Source of the DNA: Talinum fruticosum
Lineage: Eukaryota > Streptophyta > Magnoliopsida > Caryophyllales > Talinaceae
Reading direction: 5' to 3'
Length of the DNA stretch: 64,000 nt
NCBI GenBank assembly: GCA_021018815.1
Contig: JAITYX010000030.1
Span: 77,001 to 141,000, forward strand
Part shown: piece after piece, positions 1 to 12,723 of the stretch
How the letters are laid out: each line of letters begins with the position of its first letter
How positions within the stretch are numbered: the stretch's first letter is position 1
Notes under the pieces: generated by a model
Told to the model about the DNA's origin: nothing
Databases searched by the model: none
Seen by the model: only the letters and a program-made list of their open reading frames with translations
Position numbers and translations under genes: made by a program

Positions 1-1727
1 TTGTGTAATTTGATTTTGCTCGTTTTGATTATAATTAATTGTCTGCCTCCATTAATGGAGATGAGATGAGTGAACATAACACCAAGTGATGAAACTTGTC
101 CATCTCCCTCGGGCAAGACTGCCGTCTACATCGTCTCGCCCTCTTCTCCTTCTTTTATGACTTTGTACCAATCAAATTGCATAATATCTTATGGAATTTA
201 GTGATTGAGGCTTCTATTCTTTTTATTCGCAATATTTTCGATTTGAATTTGTCTCAGGAGTTTTCAATTTCGATATGAATGCTTCTTCTATCTATTGCAA
301 ATTCGCTTGATTTACAGTAATCAATCCAATCGGTGAGTATTCTCTAACATTGATATGCATTAGTATTAGCTATTGACTGATTTTGGATTCTTATTGTCAT
401 GTATCCATGCCTCTGAAATATGTCCTCTGGTTATTGTCATGAATTCTTATACTCAATAAAATGCAACTCTGATTTTTCCTTCAGTTTTGGAAATTCTTGT
501 AAATTTTAACTTTGGAGCATCATTGGGAATTTTTGGTTAGGTTTGGGAAGTTCGAGCTTTTGCTGATGACCTTGATTTTCTATTTTCAGATATAGGATAC
601 TTGAGCTTTGGATACTCCACGTCTTCCCTCTCCCTCGGCTTATCTTACATGTATCCTTCATTAGCTGCTGTCAAGGCTGCTGTTACATTCGTGGGTGAAA
701 AGATCTCTACTCAGGGACTGCTTCTGAAATATGTCCTCTGGTTTTGTGTTTACTGGCACAGGAAATAGTAGTTTATCCATCATTTTCTCTTGTGCTGAAT
801 TGTGCAATGAGTTCTACGATCCATGTTGCATTGTTTGATGTCTTTGTATTTAGTTCTTATTGTTATTACTTAAAAAACATATATATTTAACTAATTCTAT
901 ACCTAATATGATTTCTGCTACAGTTTCCCAAGCTGCACAAGAGATATTCAAACTTCTTCCTCATACATTTGTGGACCCAAGCAAATTTGAGCAATCTACT
1001 GCCATGAATGGTCATTTCCTTTTCGATTCCATTATACTATTTTCACTCTTGTTTTCTTTTTCTAGTTTTTTAGGGAATTTTCGTTCTATTTCTACAGGTA
1101 GATCAAGACATAGAATTCTTAGTTATCTCCATGAGTTCCTTTTTATTTTCTTTCATCATTTGTTAATTTTTCTACATTAATTCTGAAAACACACTATTAT
1201 AGGTTGGGTTCCCTATTGATGTATTCTATATTATTAGTTCTATTACTTGTAATGCATATTTAGAATTTGTAAACTTTGGGTCATCAATGAAAGTACGTTA
1301 ATTTTAGTTTGGTACTATTGCTTTCTTTTCCTTAATCTTTTAAATACATCTCTTGCAAGTTAATTACGACTAATATTTCTTCTTATGATTATTGACTAAT
1401 AATCCTCATTTCATAAGAAACTATTTGGTATCCTCAATTCCATAGCTAAGTAGTCACTAATAAATATCATTAATGACCAAAAGTTTGGTCGTTATTGATT
1501 ATGAATCCAATCACAAATAGTCGTTAAAATATACCTAACAGCCAATAATTTGGTCGTTATTGTTAAATAGTTCATTGTTAATGACTAAATATTAATGACG
1601 AAAACTCGCGTCATCGTTATTGATAACAACAACGAAATTTTTCAATTGGTCATTAAAACTTTTAACAACGGTAAAACGGGCATCTAAAGACGAACTTTTT
1701 GTTGTTAAAAACCTTTTTCTAGTAGTG
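1..1727. mobile_element. Right end of a CACTA-like (En/Spm) DNA transposon
   Basis: The segment ends at 1727 with agtagtg preceded by acctttttct, the reverse complement of the CACTA-type terminus CACTACTAGAAAAAGG. The last 320 bases carry subterminal repeats built on ttggtcgttattg and taatgac, as in this superfamily. The left terminus is not in the window, so the element is at least 1.7 kb or the left part is older flank. No transposase is readable. Short open stretches near 600-740 and 918-1020 could be captured gene fragments, but I do not recognise them. A 22-bp phrase (tctgaaatatgtcctctggt) occurs at about 412 and again at about 724. Confidence 0.5.
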
Positions 1728-1784
1728 ATATCCAAGACCCCTATTAAAAAATTATGGAAAAGTTAGCAGCAATGTTATGGTTTT

Positions 1785-1935
1785 GATTTTTTTCTTTTGA
1801 CAAGGATTAGAAGGAAATATATATATTAAACTCAAAAGGTTGGATGTAAAGCTAGCATTCTACAAAAGACTCTACACATCCAATATGAATATTATCCACA
1901 AAATCTACAAGATCAAAAGAACCTGCAGAAGTTTA
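1785..1935 (-). mobile_element. LINE 3'-end fragment
   Basis: A short T-rich start (gatttttttcttttgacaag) is followed by about 130 bases resembling 39825-39960, including ggatgtaaagctagcattct against ggatgcaaagcaagcatcct, and the shared phrase atccacaaaatct. The latter locus continues into a recognisable LINE coding end, so this is the 3' untranslated part of the same kind of element in reverse orientation, cut off at its 5' side. It lies in the last visible intron of the PPT gene. Confidence 0.5.
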
Positions 1936-2166
1936 TAGTTTGGGTATTGTTGAAGATCTAAAGGTACTATATTGATTTTTGAATTATGTTCTCTAAGTAA
2001 AAACTGCAAAACTTCAGTGGTATTGAATGGTACATTCCAAAAAGAAATTACACACATAGTGATATTCTAAACAAGTTAAATCTGAAAGTTCATAGTCAAT
2101 CAAAGTGCGGTCACTGGATAGAACTCAGGTGAGTGGAAAGGAATCATCAGATGATAGAATGCATAC

Positions 2167-5100
2167 CTGTTGCAGAGGTAGTACAGGACTAAAGGAACCA
2201 TCTGGGTAGTACCCAAACCAGGCAGTTTCTTTAGGAATCAACACAGTGTCTTGCTCAAACTGTGGAAGTGAAGAACAAAACAATAAATTTTTTAATACAC
2301 TAATATGATCTAGACCAAATAGGTAAGAAACACCATCAAACTAGAGAGACTGGTAACTCACCATGATGAGCACCAGATTTTCTAAGCCACTAAACCGCTC
2401 CTTGTATGTTGCGTTTCTTGCATCAGGTAGTTCATTGTTAAGCCGTGGGAGAAACCTACATTTTTGTAAGTAGCCATCCATACTCTGGAAAAACAAGAAT
2501 TCAGAAAGAGATTCAAAATGCAGTTTTCGTAGCGGTATAGCAAACTCGCTCTAATGTGGCAATTGCGTTTCACATTGCAGCCGGCGTGTGTTGAAAACGC
2601 CGTTTGCTCACCTTGAAGAGTTTTCTGAAGCAGCCGTTCCGTCGAGGAAGGGCACACATTTTGAATCTATGATTTATATTTCAGTGAGATGGGAAATAAG
2701 ACGGCATGCAGCAGAATGCAGCAAATTCGACATAGCGCAGAGGTAAACAAAAGCCAAGCTCTATGGTCACTGGAGTGGACGTGAATCGGAGCATGAGGTA
2801 CTTCATGAGTGCTTTTAACCGGATATCCCAGGAATTAGTTGCCTTACTAGCATATGCAGTAGCTTCTGGCTTCTATCCTAGGCTCATGTTTGAAACGGTG
2901 ATCTCAAACCCCTCACCCCCCCAAAAAAGGGCCCCAACACATGAACACACTTTTGTCATATAGAAAAGAGGGAAAGGAGGCTACAGGGTGGGCTGTCTCA
3001 CCACTTTACCCATGTTCTCCTAGCCTGATACTGGGCTGCATTGGGGCTGTGTCTCCACCCTCACCCCATGGAAAAAAATGTAAGAACATTACAAATGCAA
3101 AAATAAACAAATGAGATTGAAGAAAGCAATTCCAAATCTGATCAGAACAAATTTCAAAATGAAATTTCCATAATCAAAATGTAGAAGACAACTGACTGCA
3201 GTTGGTGTTTAGTGGCACTCACACTTGGAATTTTAAGATAACCACTGGGAGCCAAATGAGCCTGTAGAATATTGCAATTGAAAAAACAGGTCATATTCAC
3301 ATAATGATTGACCTTGAGGTAATAACAATATCGCATTTGAAGAATAAATTAATGTTGCAAAAGTTAAGATAACAATCCATTACAATGCAGCTTAATAAAC
3401 TTGTTAACCTGGACATAATCTGAGTAAATCTCAGACTTGATAAGAGCATCCACAAGTACGCAAAAGATACCAGACTGCAGGAAAAGGGAAAAAAAGCCCA
3501 AAAAATTAGCAAGGGCCTCAAGTATTCACAAAGCCTGATTTGGCCTAGTCATTAATAAACCGTGATTTTTATGACAAATGAGTCCGAAAGTGGAACATGC
3601 AAGAAATCTGACCAAACACACCCCGTGCATCCAAACAAAACATTTGTTTCCCATCAGTCCATCATCTGCTACCCTATTCTAAAATGATCCCAACTAGGAG
3701 AAAAGGCAAAGAGAAAAAGCCAAAAGCACTTACACCACAAAGAGGCACTGAAGCAGTACCAGCATGAGGGCCTCCCAAAGAGATCAAACTTTTAACCTGT
3801 TTCAAGCATTTTAAGGGGCAAAAAAGCAAGAATTTAAAGGTTACCTACAAATTCAGAAGATGCATACCAAAAGCATATGCATCATTGTACCCACGAAATT
3901 AATCAATTATTGCTGGTAACAATCTGACGCCAAGTTCACCAAAATCAGCTCTTTGAGTACCAGATAGTTGTTTGTATGGTAAATTAATGAAGGGATTTTT
4001 TAAAGCTAATATTATTAACATTTTGAAAACGCTACTTAAAACATTACAAGCTACCACAATCGCTAGTTGAAAAATTATCTTACCAAACACTAATATTTGG
4101 ATGGGTTAGAGTTTTGACTTGGTCGGAATGTTAAACACTGCTTCAAATGTTGTTGACGCACAAGGCCTAATTGTAGAGATATTGTGTGAGAGGATCTTTT
4201 CTTAGAGTTATGGGTTATGCTGAGATGAATATGTATTCAGTGACTTAAAACTTTTGTAGGGAGACTAACAACTCGCTTACGAGCGAGTTTTATTCTAGGA
4301 GTCACCCTAGATAAGGTATTATTCACCCCCAAATTTGGAAACATTACCCTCAAATGTCTAATTAGTCCTCCCAAAAACTTCAAAAATTAAAAGTCACCCC
4401 TAAAAGGAATGTCTCACTATAATCCTCAAATGAGACTGTTATGTACATAAGAATTTGCAAGTTTATGATAAGCCTTTTCTTACGGGGGTGTTCCTTCGCA
4501 GAACTCGACAACACCTCGTCCAATCAAGTTTCCCTACAATACAAAATAAAGTTTTAGAATGACAAATATGGTCTCGATTTTCTAAATGAGAATAAAGAGG
4601 AACAGTTTAACGTAGTTATGTCTATATGTGACCTCTTCCCAGAAAATAAGACTCATAATGAACATCTCAGGACACTCTTGCAGGAAAAATAAGAAAAATG
4701 TAGGATTCTTCTTAGCCAGATACATACATACAAATTCATACTCAGAGCATCCCACCCAAGCTAAGCAAGCCCCTGGGGAGGGGGTTCCTCCCAAGTGAGG
4801 TTCCTGTTAAACAGTAAATGTAAAGTTGCTAACCACCCATTACTCCAAGAAAAAAGGGGGATGTTTAGAAAGGAATTTAGCTATAGTCTACCACAATCTA
4901 AGCTGAGAAAGTGCCTAAAATGAGCTTCATTCACCTGTCCACGTTCAAGAAAGTGGACAAAGGGATTCCTCTCAGTTGACAGAATGAATTTCAGACGAAG
5001 ATTAGAGAATGGAAAGTTACCTGGGACAGACCAACTATATTATAGCCCTCAGTGAGTTCATACATTTTTTTCACCTGATGATTCAACACCAAGATAACCA

Positions 5101-8100
5101 ATCAGATCACCATTAATTCAAGAGCACATGTGCAAAAATGTTGCAAAATCTTCACCTTCTCACAAACAACTTGCGTCTGCAAAAACAAACAGATCTAAAT
5201 TAGAACTGGCTGGACTGGAACCTGGAGAATAACTGAAAGCAGTGTGACTATCAACATTGTCCTTGCCTGATCCTCTAGGGGCATGAACCAGGAATCCCAA
5301 GCTCCATTACCAATTTCTCTGTGGACAATGGAGACCAAAAATGGATAGATGAATGAGAAGAGAATTTGCTAATTCTTATTATCCATTGTCAATATTCATT
5401 GTGAAATGTTAATGGAAAAAGGCCACGTGCCCGGCAAAAGGAAATAAATAAAGAACAAGCATTATATTCTTCCAGTCAAAGGCCCATCGCATATTTTGGC
5501 AAGCACAGTTAAGAAGGAATGGCATTTCCTTCAAGCGATTCAGAACAGTAAATACCAATGCGGAGCAATGGAGTACTGAAGTCAAAGCAACGAGAGAGCC
5601 ACTGGTATTAGTCGGCATTTACAAAGTGTCCAGATTGTTAAGTATTGAAAATATAACCAAGCATTAAAATTCAAATTTATCCAAATACAAATACATACAC
5701 TTAAGAGTCCAACCTAGGCGGAGTTTATTTTTTTGGGGGCGGGGGCCGAGGGAGGTCAGATGTAGATCCCTGAATTGCAGAAAGTGTGGTTCCAGTAGAA
5801 CCCAGATTGAAGAGCTGAAGACAGTTCACTGACTATAGATATAAAGATAGCATGTGATAGTTTAAGGCGGCATTTTGCTTTAATCCACAATGTTTCAAGT
5901 CCAAAAATCACCCAAGTTCAAAACTAATGATCAGAAATTATTAAACCACTAGGCTTGCCTCCTAGCTAACAAATGTAACATTTATGCAAAAAGAACAATT
6001 ATAATTTGTTCTATTCACATGCCAACACCAAGCTGTCACCAGCACTGAACCTTTTTGCTCCACGTCTGTTGCCTATGTTTACTTTTGGTTCCACATTTAT
6101 GTTTTTTATTTATGCAGACTGTCACACTTAATATCTTCAAACTAAATTTTGAAGTCATACAAAAATATGCAAATCCTCCTACACATTTACTGCCAAAACA
6201 TCCTGTTACTGAGAACTTACCCAGCAGTATCAGTAAACACTAGAGTGGTAGGACCACTTCTCAAGTTCAATTCCCTCCCATATGTATAATGTATTGTAAA
6301 AGCCAAAGTTCCTCCAAAACTTGCCCATTTGCATTTCCCTTTCTCGTCGTTTGACAGAAATTAATACAAGAACTTGCAATTTCCACATAAAAAGCAGCAA
6401 AATATCCTCTAAAAAATAACACATAACAGAAAACTCTCATGTTAAACACAGTTGTGATCTCTTAACTCAACAAAGGTAATAAAATCCTTCTCCAATGACC
6501 TGTGTGTGTGCTCTTCCGATAGACAAGAATATGTTACATCAACCCATTCCTCAGTGATTGACCTCAAATGAAAATAATATAGAAGGTATAGTTCCAGAAA
6601 ACAGAGAAACCAAAACAAAATAGGGACTTCTCAAATCAGAATAAGCAATCACTGATAAAAGTATCTAGCTTCGTTTATTACAAATGAATAGGAAATTTAA
6701 CATTCTTCCGGTTATAGTTTCCTCACTATCTAGGACAAATGCCACTATCAATATCTAAGAACATGAGTATTGAAGGTATAGCAGCCAATGCAAAAAAGTT
6801 ACAAATGAAAAAGGTAGGTGTGCGTACATGCAATATCCATTTGACCCCGACCATTTGCTTAAAAGCTCAGTAAAATGCTTGATCCCATGATTTGAGCATT
6901 TATCTCCAATGCCTAGGTTAGAAACGCAAACTCACACTGGCTGAGATGCTCATTGATGAATATTAAAGGAATTTCTTTTGGAAAGTCTAAATCAGGCATA
7001 ATAATAGAACACAGTACAAATATATTGATGCAAGAAATATAGAACAAGCTAGGATCTAACATGTCAATAACAAAGCAAAACTTAAGAGAAAAGGCAAACC
7101 ATAATATAACTGTGCTCTATCCCTCAAACGGTTTGTTTGAGCTCCTAGGTTCTTCCAAAGGAAATCATTTATTAGTATGTTATAATGTTATTCCCCTCTT
7201 TTTGTCTGAAAAATCATCTTGGCATATAGCAATGCAAATACTATTTTCAAATTTGTATTTATTTAATTATTTTTCTCAGAACACGACTAATTTCAATTAG
7301 GTGCATTTCAAGCCCCCAGTTTGGCCTATACCCTTGGGGTCATAAGACACAGTGTCCACTGCACCACAAAGGGTCCCACAAGCCAAAGTACGAGGCTGAA
7401 GGTGACTGTATGCTCCTATTGACAACTAAAAATGTTTAGAGAGTTTACGGTATTTAGGGACATTCTAAACAATTTAGAGTTCATTGTTTACCACCGTACA
7501 ATCCATTTTTGGGCATTTAGAATTATGCTTAAAATCTATGTTTCTTGGACACGATCATACCCATGTTATCATGTCGGAACCGGTCATTTTCAAAAGTAAC
7601 TTGTACATTTTTTGTTCAAAATGAAGGGTAAAATGTCTATATTTATGTCTGAGTTAATGCGGGCATACAGAGCAAAATGAAGAGTCAAAGCAACGTAGCA
7701 TAAAATCATACAAGAGGGAGCTATAAAATCATTATGCTCACTGAATTGTTTTAAAATTGATGTTTTGAACATGATATGAGGCTTCAGAGGTAGAGTGTTA
7801 AGAGTAATAATAGATAAGAGACTTTTTCGACAAAGGCACACAGACACATATCCTTACGTTATAAAAGCAAATAAGTCACATTACTATTCATACTACTATT
7901 CAAATTAGTAGTAATGGCAATAATGTAATTTTTGCAAGTTTTGCTAGTTTTTGGGCAGAACATATAACATCTAATCACTTTTAGTATGCAATCATATGAT
8001 TGAATTAAGAAAAATATTTTTAAAAAATAAATAAATTTTACGCATTTTTGTAGAAATGTACACCTTGCATCCATGATGTATGCGCCTTTGCCTTGTGCTC

Positions 8101-9714
8101 TTGCGATTTGTGCCTCGTGATTTTAAGGACAGAACTTACAAGAAGCATCTTTAAAAATTATAGATTTATAAACTCGATGTAGTTTTTGATGCTTATAAAT
8201 TGCTCAACAACAAATGAAGAACATTTAGAAATAGGAGAAAGAGAAGAGGATAATACTTATATTTTCCAAACCTCCTAAATCTGCACTTTATTGTCTTTTG
8301 AGTAAGCCAAATATTTTATTCGATGGTTGTTTTAATGATCATTATGCACGTACAAGTCATATCGTATGCACTCATACTTAATTTAAGATAAAGTTAAATT
8401 GTTTAGTGAAGAGTTCAAATGTATTCAATTCTTTGTACAAGTCATAAAGAACACAGAAGGACCTCCTTAGAATCTAGGGTTTACACTCACTATTCTCTCA
8501 AAATGCAATAGCTATCACCAAATCGAAGCAAGGCTATGTCGCAAGGATGATATTAACCCCTTCTATGGGTAGGGGACATACTAAATCATGAGCTAACATG
8601 ATAGCTAGGACTTTTGGGCATGGAGCCAAGGTCCCTTGTATGGCTTAAGACAAGGTGAGGAGTTGACTTGCAAGTGGCTAGATCCGAATCCTTGATGTTG
8701 CAAGGTGATAACTCCACCCCTTATCCGAGGGTGCTTCCTCAACAAAAAACTTGGACTAGTTTCACTCAATATCAAGACACCCACAAGGGAAGCAATCTCC
8801 AACGAGAAATACTCAAATTCTAATATCCCTTGTACATGAGTGTATTAATAGGACGTAGTATCACAATTCACAACTGCCTAGCTGTTTGGGAATACATTTG
8901 GTGGTTTCGGCAATAGTAGTTAACTCAATTGGTCGGTATATGTTTTTGAGTTTAAACTTCGGATCATCGACAAATTAAGAGAATGTCATGAATTTCCCTT
9001 CCCCTTTGTCCATTAGTTCCCTGTTTCCAGGGAGCTTGAACCCAATCACATACTATCTATACAATGATTTCCTCGCAATCACATACACCACCATCATAAA
9101 ATGTCCAAGTACCAATAGCTCTTGTTAGAACTTACATCTATTTGAATGCTTCCAGCTTTCTACCATCCAAAATGGTACACCACTATATCTACATTAGGTC
9201 GTCCAATGAAACCAACAATTGTACCTCAATTAGCAACATTGTAGGCAACGAATATCTGCTATTTCACACTCACTCAACCACAGAAGCTAACATATCTTCA
9301 GAAATTTATGCACTTTTCTAGGCAGAAGTTAAAGTCACATCCTCATTCAGCACCGTATTTTAGAAATTTATGCACTTTTTCAAACACAAGTTAAAGTCGC
9401 ATCCTCCTTCAGCACCTTGTGAGTAACAGTACCCTATTCTCATGTGACTATGTCTAAAGGGCCTCAATTTAATACTTTAATCGCCAAAACACAAAACTTA
9501 TACAAGCAAATAACAGGGCAACAAAGCCAATTGATACCCTAAAAATGAACATGCCTATCAAAAATTAATAAGCAAGAATAAACAACAATAAATAGCAGGG
9601 TTGGGGACAGAAAGAGATGATACCATGGAGTACAATGAAGGGAAGAGAGTAAGACAGGGGGACGAAGAAGATCAAGGCGACAATGAAAGTGAAAGGGCGT
9701 GCTGGAAATCTCAT
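2167..9714 (-). CDS. Palmitoyl-protein thioesterase (PPT1-like), 3' end outside window
   Basis: Lysosomal/vacuolar-type alpha/beta hydrolase that removes palmitate from S-acylated proteins. Exons on the minus strand: 9624-9714, 6828-6912, 5267-5318, 5156-5176, 5021-5074, 4484-4533, 3734-3796, 3409-3474, 3223-3261, 2362-2484, 2167-2259, giving about 246 codons. The start at 9714 opens a signal peptide (MRFPARPFTFIVALIFFVPL) followed by PFIVLHG, then GIGDKCSNHG. The nucleophile motif GLSQG spans exons 5/6 (Ser about residue 100), SLGGPHAGTASVPLCG lies in exon 7, and the Asp of FEQDTV (about residue 219) aligns with the catalytic Asp of PPT1. The catalytic His belongs to the last exon, which I cannot find down to position 1. 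Exon 4 is a 21-bp microexon, and intron 3 has a GC donor. Exon 6 is one base short of frame (see findings). Confidence 0.88.
2513..2665. repeat. Dispersed repeat, copy 1 (partner at 33.1 kb)
   Basis: The phrase gcggtatagcaaactcgctc, followed by taatgtggcaattgcgtttc, is closely matched at 33155-33205 (gcggtatggcaaacttgctc, taatgcggcaattgtgtttc). Both copies run on to a similar acacattttgaat or ccacattttgaat end. It lies in a PPT intron. The repeat class is unknown to me. Confidence 0.5.
7300..7405 (-). mobile_element. tRNA-derived SINE-like fragment
   Basis: On the minus strand, gtggtgcagtggacactg resembles a pol III A box, and about 45 bases on gggggcttgaaatgcacc resembles a degenerate B box (GGTTCGAAACC). 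The spacing fits a tRNA-derived SINE head. No tail or TSD was identified, and it does not fold as a complete tRNA. Confidence 0.33.
9301..9416. repeat. Tandem duplication, about 62-bp unit
   Basis: gaaatttatgcactttt at 9301 recurs at 9363, and both copies continue with aagttaaagtc, catcct and cattcagcacc or cttcagcacc. There are two copies in the PPT first intron, near exon 1. Confidence 0.7.
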
Positions 9715-10689
9715 GTTCTGCTTCAAGAATTTGGTGGGTGTTGAATGCAGATCGTTATTAACTCTTACTAATTATGCAGGAAAGAGAGACCCAAGCAGTA
9801 TTCCTCTCTCTTCCCAGCAAACTTCTGCAGGATGTTTCGGGTTGGATTCCTGGGTGGATGATAAGCCTACCTACCTGCTGCTTCCAGAGTTATGACTGGT
9901 AGTGGTAAAGCAACAAGACAAATTTTTCTAAAGCAGAAAATGTTTAATTGTATCGTGGGTTCCATTTAGAAAGATTATTGTACAATTATGCAAATTGCAA
10001 GCTATTGACTTGTACGAGCGCTCAAATTTTTGTTATGAATTGGTCCATTCGTTTTAAATATATTTCGTTTTAAAATTATTAGGAAATATCAAAAAATGTT
10101 TAAAGATCAAGTTATCCCTTATATTTCATTATAAATAAAGAAAATTAATGAAAAAAAGAAATAAAGTAATAATAAGGACAAGATTGTTAAATTAGTAATT
10201 AATGATATTGAAATAGTAAAATAATAAGTATTGTGAAACAAGGGGATATGATTTTTCACTCTAACTATGAGATCTGATTATTTTGTTATGAATTATGAAT
10301 GTAATTTAAAGACCAATTTATTCTCAATCCAAGTCCCATTTACCCAACATAAAATTATAACTTTTAAGTTATTTCATTTTTAACTCTCACATATCAAACA
10401 AGAAGAATGAAAATTCATAAATTAATTCCCAATCTCATTATGAATTTACATCCCACCTACATACAAAACAAGTCCTTATTATAAATAAAAGTTTAAAATC
10501 TTGTTTATCGGATACTAAAATCAAAATACAAAATAAAATTTTGAAAAATTGTAACCAAAAAATGGCATTAATGACAACCCTTGGAGAGTTAAGGTTGTTA
10601 TTAAGCATTAAATTAATTTTTTGTAACATTAAATTATATTTTTTTATCAATAGCACTAAATTAATACTAAAACGTAACTAATTTGTAGG
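9715..10689. other. PPT 5' flank, no gene seen
   Basis: This is the upstream flank of the minus-strand PPT gene. Bases 9715-9900 are the probable 5' UTR and promoter-proximal zone. After that the DNA is strongly AT-rich and I recognise nothing coding. Confidence 0.5.
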
Positions 10690-11259
10690 AATTTACATGC
10701 TAAAAAAATTACAAAGAAGGTTTAGGTTTTCCTTAATTTTTTTTTTTTTGGCAAAGAAGATTCCCTTAAATTTTGGATATATTTACCATGTAAATTTATG
10801 TATCTAGCTAGACACATTGTGTCATTTAATGCTTATAAATATATTTATAACTATTAAGGTGGTGCAGCAATTACTAGTGGGACAATAGATATATATGCAT
10901 TATCTATTTATTTTCTTAATTGTGTATTTTTAAAAATAATAAATAATTATCATTCATTTTCAAATGGAGACCATATTACAATCAGTCCAATAGAAATTTA
11001 CATGCTAAAAGAAATTAGAAAGAAGGTTTAGGTTTTCCTTAAATTTTGAATATATTAACCATGCAAATTTGTGTATCACATAGTGTCATTTGATGCTTAT
11101 AAATATATGTAATAACAGTTAAGGTGGTGTAACAGTTACTAGTGGAACTATAAAAATATGCATTATATATTTTATTTTTTTAATTGTTTATTTTTAGAAA
11201 ATAATAAATAACTATCATTAATTTCCAAAATAAGATCATTACAATCAGCCCAATATAGC
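10690..11259. repeat. Diverged direct duplication of a roughly 300-bp unit
   Basis: Two head-to-tail copies, about 10690-10994 and 10995-11259. Shared blocks in the same order include atttacatgcta, gaaggtttaggttttcctta, tgcttataaatatat, aaggtggtg, ttactagtggga, aataataaataa and ttacaatcag.ccaata. The second copy lacks about 40 bases that are T-rich in the first. The origin is unknown. Confidence 0.8.
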
Positions 11260-12723
11260 ACTAGCTCACCCTACTGCAATATCTTACTACTAGCTCTAAT
11301 ACATGAGACACTAGATTTGCTGAGTAATAGCTTTCACAGCTACGGCTACTTTTGATACTTGCTCAAATTTCTCTCTATCCAAACTTCATAGATAGTCCCA
11401 AAAAGTAAGGTCCTTAGTGTTCCCTTCATGCAGTCCTGCACTTCTTCGCAAACCGTCACAGCTCATGTTGGATAAAATCCAACACCTAACTAGATGAAAC
11501 CAACATTATACTCCATTAAGGATGCGAAACATGATATTGGAAGAAGAGATGTTTACAACGTGACTATCTACTCCTGGAGTTGAACACAAAGCAAAACAAT
11601 TGCTTACCCGAATACCTCTTTGAAGGAAGAATTCTTCAGTCATTAGTTTATTATGTGCTTCCAACTAAGATGAACTTGTGTTTGTCCCACGTCAGACTCT
11701 TCCACACAAATTTCCATCAAAATACAGTCATTTGTCTAAGACTGAGTAACTCGTAACATCCGCTAAAGAGGTTGATAGTCATTCTCCACCCTCGGAAAAG
11801 GCACCATCGAAGATATAATGATAGATATACATTTTAGAAAAGATCCATCATATAAAGAAAAAGACACCATCGGAAATATTAAAAGGTTCATCATTTACGA
11901 ATAAAGGTTAAAATATATTAAAGGTCCATCATTTAGACCTAAAAATTCACGTATAAAAATTATTACTTCTATAATTTCATATTTCTTGGTGAGTTTAGAA
12001 TTTTAAGTTGTAAATTTTTAGATCAATATGACCAATCTTTTCGGTATATGTACATGTTTTCATATAGCTTTCTCATTTAAATGTGCGCAAATTTTCAGGT
12101 GTGGGCCTTTAATCGATTTTAATGAACTTTTAACTGTAAATGATGAACTTTGATATTTATAACGGTGTATCTTTTTCTCTGTATGATGAACATTTTCTGA
12201 TATATGTACCTACCATTGTAGGTACATATGTACGGTATATTGTCGTGTACTCCTTTTGGGATCACGGACATTTAAGATAAAAATCCTTCCAACAAGTGTG
12301 CTTTCAAGGATTTGAACTTGTGTTATACTCTTTACCAAGACGAGATTGCTAAATCAACCAACACTTTCTTTGTTGCTTATATAATTTTATTATGGATGAC
12401 ATCCATGCACTCCCGGCTATTTCCTCATATTGATGAATTTGGAGAATTTGATTATGTATGTCAATTAAAGGATCTTAGTCATTGATTTAAGTATTAAGGA
12501 ACTTTTAACAGGACATAAGTCTTTTTCTCTCTTTAATTGTTGTGGACGTGGACATTGAGATTGATTTAACCCCGTGTATAAAAATAGAGGGGAAAAAAAA
12601 AGCAATCGTGAACTGCTGGTTAGAAATTTCCTTCCTACATGTTGGTCATGTTCCAATCTAATTTAGGGACTGTGTTAAAGATCTAGTTTAGGGACAGAAA
12701 ATTAAAGAATACAAAAGAGCATA
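11260..12723. other. Intergenic stretch, nothing recognised
   Basis: No exon, repeat boundary or RNA gene could be supported between the duplicated repeat and the 3' end of the OPT locus. The sequence is AT-rich with only short chance ORFs. Confidence 0.4.

Larger units (their letters stand above)
6913..9623 (-). other. PPT intron 1 (2.7 kb) with repeat fragments
   Basis: The intron is bounded by donor CCATG|gtatca and acceptor ctaacctag|GCATTG on the minus strand. It contains a SINE-like piece at 7300-7405, an unclassified segment at 8490-8830 and a tandem duplication at 9301-9416. I see no additional coding exon in it. Confidence 0.7.

Noticed and set aside
860..1180. 106-codon plus-strand ORF
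   Set aside because: Not recognised, no splice context, and lies next to the CACTA-like end. Noted only as a possible captured fragment.
8605..8802. 65-codon minus-strand ORF
   Set aside because: Lies in a PPT intron in a segment that looks like repeat debris; no match recognised.
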